DNA of 64,000 nucleotides, taken from contig NC_051116.1 of NCBI RefSeq assembly GCF_014839805.1, positions 6,925,556 through 6,989,555 of the forward strand, in the 5' to 3' direction. Below are positions 10,385 to 21,100 of this stretch, one piece after another (positions within the stretch are counted from its first letter, which is position 1; each line of letters starts with the position of its first letter). Source of the stretch: Manduca sexta. Taxonomy: Eukaryota > Arthropoda > Insecta > Lepidoptera > Sphingidae. The notes below the pieces were generated by a model that saw only the letters and a list, made by a program, of their open reading frames with translations, searched no databases and was not told where the DNA came from. Both the position numbers and the translations under genes were made by a program.

Positions 10385-11452
10385 GAAAAAGGAAGGGAAA
10401 TGTTCGCGATTCCCTCATAGGCTGTTGAAACTGTATAGTAGCAAAGAGTATAAACCAAACAATAACAACCAATGTGAGCTAGTACTGGCAGTATGCCGCT
10501 TTAAATTTAGAAATTGTATACTTCTCTTTTGTCGTTGTCTAGTCTTTACTGTTCATAAATCCACTAATCGTTTTACAATCCTAAGTTATTTCTTTCATAA
10601 TCCATCATAGGCCTCAATGTGTACTTACATCCATGAGGTATACACATTTGACTGTGTGCCTAGGGTCACGATAAACGTCCCTCCGTGCATGGGCGTGCAT
10701 TCGGTGTGGAGACCTAGCGCACAAGAACTGCCTCGGGGGAAATGATTCGTGTTTATGGGCGATGGTTGTACACGGAGGCAGACCTTCCCGTCCTCATACC
10801 GGTGTTGTAGTGGTACAACTCCTGTAAGCCAGGATCAGCATCGCAGTGCCGGATTTATATTTTTTGTGAGTGTAAGCCACTTTATTTCCGCCGCTCCATG
10901 TAGGTTGGTTTATGTATGTATGTAGGTTCCTAAAATACTTAATAATTTTCCATTTGTTTGTATTATGGAAGGCACTAAAGTTAAATAAACGAATGATTAA
11001 TTAAATCGAGTGATCTCCGTTGAGAATGGCAGCCGTGGCAGAAATTCGGCTAGAAGAGAATAATTCATACAGCACTGAATTCCCCACCTAATCTGTCTCC
11101 GGTCATAAGATTGCCGTCTCATAGGACGATGAGAGTTAAGGAAAAGAGATAGCATCTGTATTGGGCACAGACTTGGCACTATAATATCTTCTGCGTGGCT
11201 GATCCCATTAAAATTGGCTGCCGTGGCCGAAATTCGACCAGAAAAACGAACTCCCGAGTCTTCTTTTTACGGCCACCGCAAAGTGACACCACTGTACCTG
11301 ATGGTAAGTGGAGTTGGGTCCAATAGAACGTCGACTGACGAGAGATATTACACCTCGACCGTCGACACAATTATACCGGCCTGTTGGAACTGGATATACA
11401 CAGTCTGATCCTGGAACGCGACACTTACGTGGGCCTCTATGGCGGGTTATAA
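10385..11452. other. Repeat-filled spacer upstream of gene 2
   Basis: Rest of the dispersed repeat (to ~10760), then two partial copies of SINE family B in minus orientation (~10990-11190 and 11195-11260; gagatcactcgat...gccgtggc). A common repeat block (cacttacgtgggcctctatggcggg) leads directly into duplication copy 2. No gene seen. Confidence 0.5.
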
Positions 11453-13413
11453 CACTTTATGTTGTGGTCGCTATCCGGGCGGGTTTAAAATATATCCTAC
11501 CATCAGCCTCAATGCAGGAGTATCATAGTAAATTCAGAAAGAAATGCCGATAGACTTCGACTTTTCCGATAACATTAACTGTTAATAATCTACATCTTTT
11601 CATTGATGACATGTAATAAATAATAATTTGATAATTTGAATCCAATTTGCATACTTATAAGGTTCGTATTGTATAAAAAGGGAGAGTGGACAGGGAACAG
11701 CATCATTCACCGCAGGTTAACTGAAGTATCAGAATGTGGTCTGTGAGGGATCTCGGTGTCGCAGCTCTAGTTGTAATGTGAGTATCGATTAGGGATAATC
11801 GAATCAGAAAGAAATTGGTTACCTTTCTCCTCCACGTATTATATACCGTCCCAATGCTGGGTCCAGGCCCTGGCCTGACCCCCCTGCATTCCGCTTTCCA
11901 CGAGTCAATTATTGTGCGCTCGCTCTCCAAACGGAATACACACCCATACACGAGGGACATTTGTTGCGGCCCTATTCACACAGTTAAGTGTGTATGCCGG
12001 CCCTCTTGTGCAAGTCGTCCCACCATCTAGCCAGATGGCTTTCCACGCTACGTTTGCCTTGACGTCCCTACCAAATAAATAAATAAAATTCCGTTTAGGA
12101 GTTTTGGAATGGCGTGCAAACTAACAGAGAACAGACAGGCAAAATAATTAAAATATTACTAAATTATTATATTACTCATTCTTTAGTCGCCCCATTTCAT
12201 TATTAGTATACTTTCAATACAGACACACTGGGTTCGGTTATTCTATTATATGTATGTGATGAAGATAAAAGTCTAAAGAAAGGAAAGATTGTAGCAAACG
12301 CGTGTATGCAATAAGAAAGTTGACTTTTTTTTAAATAAATTATCAAAGAAGTATTTCATCCAAATTCTATCGGAAAAGAATTTTCAAAATCCACGCAATA
12401 ATAAATAAGTTAGAAAGCTTTCAAATTTGTTGGAAAGGGAAGCTGTCAAATTACAGTAATATTGAAATGTGACGTCACCCAGTGCCATCGGCTGTAACGT
12501 TGCGTGAGTGAGAAAAGACAGCGCGATAACCCCACCACGCCCCCTACTTTTGCTCACAATACTTCAAATATAAAAAACTGCTTTATTTTTCAACAAAGTT
12601 TGATGCTAATTCACAGAATAATTTATTTTTATAATGTATAAAGTAAATCAAACATAGAAAACTATCATAGTGTATATTGCTGCTGATGACTAGCGAACCG
12701 TTGGCTTGCATATTTATCAAGATATCCAAGCATTCCTCGTAGAATTCTAATGACATTCATACCATAGCGAAATATATGTACTGTGTTTCAGCGTCGTGGG
12801 ACACACTGCAGCCCAAGCCTTCCCCGTGTATGAAACGGTCGCCAATGACATCGAGTTTGGTCCTTCGAGCCCGATCGCTGCAAGGGACGGGACACAGTTC
12901 TGGAAACATTTAATGCACCCCATGTTTGATAGGCTGTTAGTACCTCCCTAAATTATTTACAACTTTTTAGCAGAGCGCTTGGATTGTTGGCAACACGATT
13001 GTCTATTAACAGCACTAACACAACGCGGACTTTGAATTACAAAGCGCTGTGTGGACTTCCACGTCAGCCTTAAACATTAGATGTTAGGTCTCATAATGTC
13101 GGGTAGTTACACCGGAATGTCCTTCAAACCGGAACCGAACACTGCTTGCACAATGTTGCTGTGCGGCGGAAATAGACATGCGGTGGTATCTACCCAGTCG
13201 GGCTCTCGCATACGATACCGAGCGATAAAATCCAGATGTTTCCAGTTAAAACCTGTTAACTAATGAAATTCTGAGGTATATTTTTATACATTAGTTAAAA
13301 AATTATTTATGTAGTAAAACATGAACAAATTAAAAATGGCAGTTCTATGGATAATAGGTCAATCGTTTGACTTATCTATTTAGCCGGGTTATAATTTACG
13401 TGATAGATAACTT
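11453..13413 (+). repeat. Segmental duplication, copy 2 (5' half of gene 2)
   Basis: Partner of 1-1973. Retains promoter, exon 1 (identical coding bases), intron 1, exon 2 and the start of intron 2. Ends within TTTAGCCGGGTTATAATTTAC, after which the sequences are unrelated. Confidence 0.95.
11672..11709 (+). promoter_or_regulatory. Core promoter of gene 2
   Basis: TATAAAAAG at 11672 and TCATTCA at 11703-11709, at the same spacing (within a base) as in gene 1. Both elements are unchanged, so the duplicate kept its promoter. Confidence 0.65.
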
Positions 13414-14279
13414 TTATTTAAAAAAGGAAGCTCCCTTGATATATCTGTGGTTATACCATTCTCAGACGTTTTCAAAAACCATTGAGTATTTCCGATCAGA
13501 CAAAAAGAACGAATAATATATAAGTTCTTCATATCACGACTGACTGAGCTCTCTGGTTCAAATCCCGAGTCGGGTAAAGTGAGATCATTATTAGCCCTAT
13601 GTTTAGAATTTGTGCCCGATGCCAACTTACCTATCACATCGTGGGATATCACGTGGCGGGAAGTGGGTGACTTGTTGCACCACCATCCCCCTTTGGGGAT
13701 AAACTGTATATGTGTGTATACATAATAAATTGATAAAATTCCAGGAGGCGCACCGATGGTAGCGAGTCAAGTAACGACTTCCGCGAAAACATGCTCAAAC
13801 CGACTACATATTTTGAACTGGTGGGCACACCTCCCCCTGCAGATAAAAAGAATGTAAACAAGAATAACCAGGGCCCCCCCAGGATGCAACGGGTAATTAC
13901 ACTAGAATCACAGCCTGTAGCGCCACGTCTCACGCTCCGGGATCAGCCTGTGTGCTCCGGTTTCGAACAGCATAATTCTACTGACTGACGAGGGATGACT
14001 GCGTCAAGTTTTAGTCTATCTGGATGCTCTTATATCTTATGCTTTCGACTTCGGACACGTGAAAAGCCTTTCCAGTCACAAATGTTCCTAAAATTAGCGA
14101 TTTATAACGCCACCTATGCACCTATTTTTCCCACGTGGGCATATGACCGGCAACTCTAACCTCTAGACCTTTTTGGGCCGATAGAGTTATTTTATAAATT
14201 ATATTTATTTTGTTTTCAGCGAGAGTCGTACGTGCCCGGAGTCCCGGAGCCGGAGTTGTTCTTCAAAATTTACGTCTAA
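11734..14279 (+). CDS. Gene 2: secreted paralog of gene 1 with a different 3' end
   Basis: Exon 1 11734-11777 and exon 2 12792-12935 are the duplicated pair (donor of exon 2 is GTTAGT instead of GTGAGT). Beyond the duplication a good acceptor (aaattccag) opens exon 3 at 13745, in the right phase: L-RRTDGSES... with 49 codons to a donor at 13893 (CGG|GTAATT). Acceptor tgttttcag opens exon 4 at 14220, ending ESYVPGVPEPELFF...V and TAA at 14279. Total 396 nt, 131 aa. If the donor at 13893 is not used, exon 3 stays open to a TGA at 13988 (143 aa). Signal peptide and FPVY start are as in gene 1; the RFKR site is absent because exon 3 is different. Exon 2 has lost six bases without losing frame. 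Function unknown. Confidence 0.55.
13540..13735 (+). repeat. SINE family A in intron 2 of gene 2
   Basis: B-box GGTTCAAATCCC at ~13556 followed by the family body (tttgtgcccgat...cccctttggggataaa). Ends 10 bp before the putative acceptor of exon 3. Confidence 0.65.
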
Positions 14280-15058
14280 CCACAACGCACGGACAGCAGA
14301 GTGCAGCGGCAATGTAGGGGAAAATACTTACTTTATCTGACTTTAATCTATTGCGATGATTTTTAATCATTTTTAATGTTATAATCGTAGTCAACATTTT
14401 TAGTAGTCTTGAAGCTCGATAGAGGGCTTAAAGGTTTGAATATAATTGTTTAGTACTTTTTTCATAATTTATTATATAAGACAGGATTTTTAAGAGCTAT
14501 TCAATATGTAATCATTTTACGCTTCATCATTACGGATGGCAACACGGACATTGTAAATTATACACTAAGTTATTATAAAAACGGGTACTTAATCACATAT
14601 TTATTAAATATAATACAAAACCATAAACGAGTTTCTTTTACGCTAATTTAAGAGTAGGGGAAATTTAAGTTAAGAGACTATTACTATAAATACATTTGTG
14701 GATTAAAATTGGATTGTAAACTCCGCTAGCAGTCCCTTAATATTATATAAATAAATAAATACACAAGGTTTTGCAATATATTGCACATAATTCCTAAATA
14801 ACTCTAGTTATCCATAACGCTTTTTGTATGACGACAACGCCATCTACTTCAAAAACAAAGCAAATATTTCCCACGCGAGCGAATTATCTGAATAAAATAT
14901 TGCTAATGTAAATCCAGCACATGGTCTGTTTATGACACTTTTTCCAACATATGATCTCTCTGTATGCCAAATTTCATCTAAATCCGTTCAGTACTATCTG
15001 AATTCACTTCTAACAAACATCAAAACATTTTCAAAATTTTTCGCATTTTATATTAATA
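14280..15058. other. Intergenic, nothing recognised
   Basis: AT-rich sequence downstream of gene 2 with no reading frame, repeat end or RNA gene I can support. Confidence 0.5.
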
Positions 15059-15596
15059 CTAGCCTTTGCTCGCGGCTTCCAATGAAGGAATTTTCCGGGA
15101 TAGAAGTCCCGCTACATATTTTCCCGGGATAGAATAGCTTATGACCTTTCCAGGGGCTGAAACTATCTCCATACCAATTTTCATAAGAACCCGTTGAGTA
15201 GATTTTGAGAAAATCGGTAATACCGACAGACAGACATGGCTCACTTTTTGGTCATAGTGGCTTCCACATAAAAGGTAGATATATGCTATCGCGGACTTTT
15301 ATAACTATTTAAGACAAACAATCCTACGATACATCATCTTTATCTAACTCCAACGGCTAACACAGTGTACGCCAAGATAGCATTTTTTTTTCCGACCTTT
15401 TTGATATGTATCGTTATATTATGAACAATTTACACAAAATCATCATAAATTGTAGCCTTTGTATTATTCTGATGTATAACCAATATTACTGCAAAGTTTC
15501 ATCCAAATTCGTTCAGTAGTTTTTTCGTAAAAGGGGAACATACATACATCCATACATCCATCCTCACAAAGCTTCGCATTTATAATATTAGTAGGA
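15059..15596 (-). mobile_element. Non-autonomous Helitron
   Basis: On the minus strand starts TCCTACTAATATTATAAATG and ends ...GAAGCCGCGAGCAAAGGCTAG, the TC...CTAG termini with a GC hairpin just before the end. The body contains the usual gaccgacagacagaca-type segments. The base after the TC end is not the expected T, so that boundary may be off by a few bases. Confidence 0.75.
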
Positions 15597-15654
15597 CTAG
15601 TGGGATTATATTCTGTTTGCCAAATAAAAACTAGTACACATATATAATAATTAT

Positions 15655-15980
15655 AATATCAGCCCTGTATAATATATTATTGTCCCACTGTTGGGCACGG
15701 GCCTCCTCTACTACTACTAAGAGGGATTAGGCCTTAGTCCACCACGCTGGCCTAATGCGGATTGGTTGACTTCGAACACCTGCGAAATCCCTATAGAGAA
15801 CTTCTCAGGTGTGCAGGTTTCCTCAAGATGTTTTCCTTCACCGTTAAAACAAGCAATAAGTCACAAAGAATACACATAATTTCAGAAAAGTCAGAGGCGC
15901 GTGCCCTTGAGTTTTGAACCTGCGGACACTTGTTTCAGCTGTCCGTTCCACACCCAACTAGGCTATTGCCGCTTTTACTT
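15655..15980 (-). repeat. tRNA-derived SINE (family C)
   Basis: Reverse complement of the copy at 49979-50285: tail atatcagccctgtata first, head (tagcctagttgggtgtggaa) last near 15965, with B-box-like GGTTCAAA near 15920. A shorter piece is at 29125-29250. Confidence 0.8.
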
Positions 15981-16406
15981 AGTACACATACATAGACAAA
16001 ATTTTAGAAACTAGTCAAAAAACTATTTTTTATCATTGCGGGCAAAGACACGAGCAAAAGCTAGTTTTAATTATATTAGATGTGATTAGAATAATTAAAC
16101 TTGTTTGAACCGTAAAATTATTAAATATTTGATCTGACGATTAGTTAATCCACTTGGAAGACCTTGGCTTTGCTAATTGCTTACAAGATGTTGTGTTTGC
16201 ATTTTACGTGCATTTTGAATTGCCTTCCTTGTTGTTTATCGGGAAATTTTAATTTAGATAGGGTCGTATAGTTGAAACAGTAATAATCATGCTGTGACAG
16301 CCTATAATTAAAACAGCACTGCAGCAATTACTTACTGAATTGTAAAAAATAAATATGTAAGGTGTATGCTTTGTTGGCTGTTCAAATAAATAAATAAATA
16401 GTCTTA
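15981..16406. other. Intergenic, nothing recognised
   Basis: AT-rich; a short (aaat)n run near 16385. No gene or repeat boundary seen. Confidence 0.4.
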
Positions 16407-16712
16407 AGTCTGGATTTTGTGCCCGATATGGCGATAGGCTCGCCCCCTATCACATCATGGGACGGAAAACACTTGCCGAAAATTGGGTGCCCTGGTTGCG
16501 CCTCTGCATACCCCTTCAGGGATAAATGTATATGTGTAATATTTATTTTGTACGAAAACTACACCTTTTTATTTTACATCGATGGTTAAATTAACTTATA
16601 ATACAATAATGTCTAGAAGACAATATACTATGGTTTCATTTATTAAAACAGTGTCAAAATAATCTTTTATATTATTAACTTATAGACAAATGGCTGACAA
16701 AATAAAACTGCA
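16407..16712 (+). repeat. Left arm of a large inverted repeat
   Basis: Pairs with 17636-17939 on the opposite strand over about 305 bases with scattered mismatches. Contains a SINE family A body joined to a MITE-like right end (catcgatggttaaattaac...gtgtcaaaataatc) and ordinary flanking bases (tatagacaaatg). The repeat therefore copies a composite, not one element. Confidence 0.9.
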
Positions 16713-17635
16713 CAACCCCACCCCCCCCCCCTATCACATTATGGGAACACACGTGGACAAAAGTGTGTGCTCTGGCATGGCAGTGTGTGCTCTAGTTGCG
16801 CGTCTGCTTACCCTTTCGGGGTTAAAGGTATACATATACCACATATGTATGTATACCACACCTGTATTCCTTTATTATCCCACCTTATTAACATGAACGT
16901 AGCTTTTTCCAGAAAACAGGGAATTTAATTTAGGAAGGTTTTAAAATGTTGTTTAATATAGGCGTTTTTATTTATTTTGAGAAGCTTCTTATCAGGTTGA
17001 CTGTGTGTAAAATATGTTATAATGTTTAAATAAAATATGTTATAATGTTTTCCGTATTAGAAAATGATGCCAAGTTTAACAGTAATGTCATTTATTGGGC
17101 TCAATGCCACACTCCGAGGTAATACTGAACATCCTTATCAATATACCCGACCTGGGTATCGAAGCCGAGACCCCAGTCAGTCATCATCATCAACAGCCTA
17201 AAAGTCCACAGCTAAACATAGGTCTCTCCTAAACATTTCCTAACGGACCTGTCGAAAGTGACTTGCATCTAGCATGTTCGTATCGATCGTTTACAAGTCG
17301 CAACACAATACATATATGCTTCTGATTATTGACGTATGTATATTCTATAGACACGAACGTCCATATAAACTATTTATTCTAAATCTGAACTATAACCTTT
17401 TTATTCACTTGAAATAGTTTTACTTATTTGACAAAAAATATTATTCACATCCAGGTTTACACTTAGACTCGAGTTCTTATATTATGAGCGCCACTCCATA
17501 CATAACCCCAAGGTGTCAATATTGAAATCATACTAAACTCAGGTGTAGGGATTGTAGTACAGTTGATTCGAACACAATCAGAGTACGGAACGCCAGATCT
17601 AGTACGCAGTACATATATTATATCGATGCTACTGA
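16713..17635. other. Spacer of the large inverted repeat
   Basis: About 920 bases. Holds part of another SINE family A copy (16730-16830) and a worn RTE-type LINE tail (about 17180-17300, minus). No gene seen. Confidence 0.6.
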
Positions 17636-17939
17636 TGCAGTTTTATCTTGTCAGTCATTTGTCTATAAGTTAATAATATAAAGGATTATTTTGACATTGT
17701 GTTAATAAATGACACCATAGTATATTGTCTTCTAGAAATTATTGTATTATAAGTTAATTTAACCATCGATGTAAAATAAAAAGGTGTAGTTTTCGTACAA
17801 AATAAATATTACACACATACATTTATCCCTGAAGCGGTATGCAGAGGCGCAACCACGGCACCCAATTTTCGGCAAGTGTGTTCCGTCCCATGATGTGATA
17901 GAGGCGAGCCTAGCGCCATATTGGACACAAATTCAGACT
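17636..17939 (-). repeat. Right arm of the large inverted repeat
   Basis: Inverted partner of 16407-16712. Its outer end lies about 170 bases upstream of the TATA box of the gene at 18174, so it may be part of that gene's upstream region. Confidence 0.9.
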
Positions 17940-18110
17940 CCGGGCTGATACTGTTTTACCGATATTTTGGGATTCATTACCCTACAACCAATTGAACCAT
18001 CCTTCGACCTTCAAAAACTCTACAAATCTCATACAAATTGCACAACCACACACAAATATTTGTCCGCCCGATCAAGGCCTACTGATTGTTTGAACTCATT
18101 TATTGGCAAG

Positions 18111-18148
18111 TATAAAACGGCTTGGACAATTGATCTGACATCATTCAG
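18111..18148 (+). promoter_or_regulatory. Core promoter of the EYGPP gene
   Basis: TATAAAA at 18111-18117 and TCATTCAG at 18141-18148, 30 bases apart; the start codon follows at 18174. Confidence 0.7.
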
Positions 18149-18173
18149 CGGTGGATCTCAAAAACATCTCATC

Positions 18174-21100
18174 ATGAAGGTAATATTTCATTTTAATATC
18201 AAACTTTCATAGAAAAAGTATTTAATTAAAAAAATATTGAACTACTGTCAGATTTGCTAATAATCAACAGTTTTACTTATAAACTTGTTTTAGTGTTAAG
18301 AGGTGGTTAAGAATTGCTTAAATAGCTGTCAAAATTATCACCGATTCCTAGTTTAAACCTTATTAAGAGATAGCGCAAGATGACGGGTTTTGACTTACAG
18401 CTGATCGAGTAAATTTGTGTTTTAACTAAGCATAGTTTTGCGAAATTTTTATAAATGAGACTGATGATGTTTAATTTTTCCTATATGTTTTGTAAATTTG
18501 ATATGGATAGAGTCTAAAATTTCGGTTAATGCGCCATTATGCTAGGAAAACCTTAATAAGTAATATTATCTGGAATTAACAGCCATTCTTATCCAAGGTC
18601 TTTTAATTTCAACACGTGGAAAAAAATATATAGATTACATAAACGAGAAATAATTATAAATAATAAGAAAAATGTTTACTCTTGATTAATATTTGACCTA
18701 ACATTTGTATAGAACAAATTGTGTTTTATAGTTTGCATTACTAATTGATTTTTAATGATAGCCTCCAAATTAGTTTTAGGATTCCGTGATATTGTTTTAG
18801 AACTAGATTAAACATGTATTATGGGTTGTCGCCCATACAGACAGTATTCCTCCACAATTATATTGTTATAAATTGATTAGTGACATAATTTGGGACATCA
18901 TCTATATGTATAAATAACATAGGTACGTTTTTAGTCCTTCATATTGTGGATCCAGTCTCCTTTGTCGTCAATACTTGCCCGGCTTTTCTAAAAGCAGGCT
19001 TTTGAACGGAAAAATTCGTATGACTGCAGGCAGTCATACGAATTTTTTCGTTTGTAATCTATAATTTCCGTTCAAATAATATAATTTCCGATCGTAATCT
19101 ATAATTATATAATATATAATAATTTCACGATCTTCATATTGAGTTAGTATTGACATTTATCGTATTGAATAGGTGTAGATGGTATCCAGTTTATTACCGT
19201 TTATTTGGGAGCGTAGATTTGAGTGTGACTTAGATTTAATCGACTTATATTTATGTGATAAGCAGCATTTATTAAGTTGTGAAGCGAGCACTAAGAAATG
19301 TATTTTGTTGCAGGTATTTTTAGCAGTTGTTCTGAGTGTGGCGTCAGTGTCGGCTTTAGGCTCAGGGCCATACTTGCCCAGTGGATGGAGGCCCAAGGGT
19401 CCCGCTTTCTACCTACCGTCTGAAGTTGAGGTACCTTATATTTCTTACTTAATAAATTATTCGCCGTTTGATATTATTCTATTATTGTTTTAGCTTTGCA
19501 CTAATACGTGAAGAGTAAAGTTTTGTATGCCTTTTTAACCACATTGCGCGCACAGAGGAGTGTGAGATTCGATATAATTAAAGTTCATATAAAGGAGTGC
19601 AGTAAAATAAAATTTACGTATAATACCAATATCTTAATAATTAATTAAGCTAATTTCAATATTATAATTCATCCAATTTTAATTTATAATCGGACCCACA
19701 ATTAATCCTAAATTCGAATCTTATCACATAAAATTACGATAGAATTTTGCGAAAATACGGTATTGTCAATTCAAAGATGCTAGAATTGTTATCTGAACCC
19801 GTAAAATGACATTACTTAAATTCCGTCAATATTAACTCTACAATTGTTGGGAAAGCAGTTCTCACTAGAGAAGAACGGGCAAAAAACTCTACTGTTGCTC
19901 TTTTCAAAATCAGTTTAAGATATAAACTACAGAACATCATATATATTTCAGAGTAAACCATTCGAAAAGCCTCAAGAAATCCTTTTCCAAGAGTCTGAGG
20001 CCTCTGGATCTGAGGGTCTTCGAGAGTACGGACCACCGAAAGTTTCCAATGATATCAGCCAGGGTCTGCCTGATGCTGAAAATGACCAGATATTCCAGGC
20101 CATACAGAGTTCAAGCATTCAACAAGTAGAATCTGAAGGTGAGTTTCCATGAGCATATACTACATCATCATCATCATCATCGTCCGCTGCTGGACATGGG
20201 CCTCTCCCAATGATTTCCAGATCGACCTATTGTAAGCGGCCCGCATCCAGCGCCGTCCTGCGCTACATACTACATATTTATTAATTTTATTTAACTTACG
20301 GATTAGCCACATACTCGCCTTATATTTAAATAAACAGAGAATAATCACCTTTATTATCTGTATTACAGCTGTCTCTGAAGAAAAATCCATAGTTTCCGAA
20401 ATCGAAGCATTGGCTGTCACAGAAGCTAGCGAAGAACTAAACTCTGCCACCGAAGTAGCAATCGAAAAGAAGGCTCAGGTTGAACTCCAACCAATTTTAG
20501 AAGAGAAAATAATTGCCGTTGAACCAGTAGTGGTGGAAGAAGAAGTAATCTCTACTGAAAAAGCAATTGTAGAAAAGAATGTAGAAGTGGTGCAGGAAGA
20601 AGTAGTTGAAGTGCAAAAAGTAGTCTCCGAGCCTATTGCCTTAGATAAAGAGGAAGTTGTCTCAGAACCTATCGTAGTAGAAGAGAAGAAAGAGATTTTC
20701 TCAAAACCTTTTGTCGTAGAAGAAAAAGAGATAACTACTGCAGAACCAATCGTTGTCGAGGAGAAAGAAGTAGTTATTGCCGAGCCACTAATCGAAGCGA
20801 AAGATTTTGTTCCTGAACCAGTTCTAATAGAAAAAGTTGAATCAAAATCAATATTCGAAAGTCAATCCTTAGACTCTGCCGTGCAAAGTGAAGTTGAATT
20901 AACAACACAGATTCCCGTAAGTTCAGTATACACATATTATAAAATTAAAATAAATGAATGTGCTTAAAGATTCTAATAAGTTAATATAAATAAGTTCCAA
21001 AAAAATCCATGCAGGCCTACTCCTCTATGCTACACGTCGCGTTTATGACAAATTGGCATACAGAATACTATTCCACGCAAATTTCACGAAGGTTATGTAA

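Noticed and set aside
20160..20450. 96-codon minus frame
   Set aside because: Joins a LINE tail to the antisense of exon 4 of the EYGPP gene.
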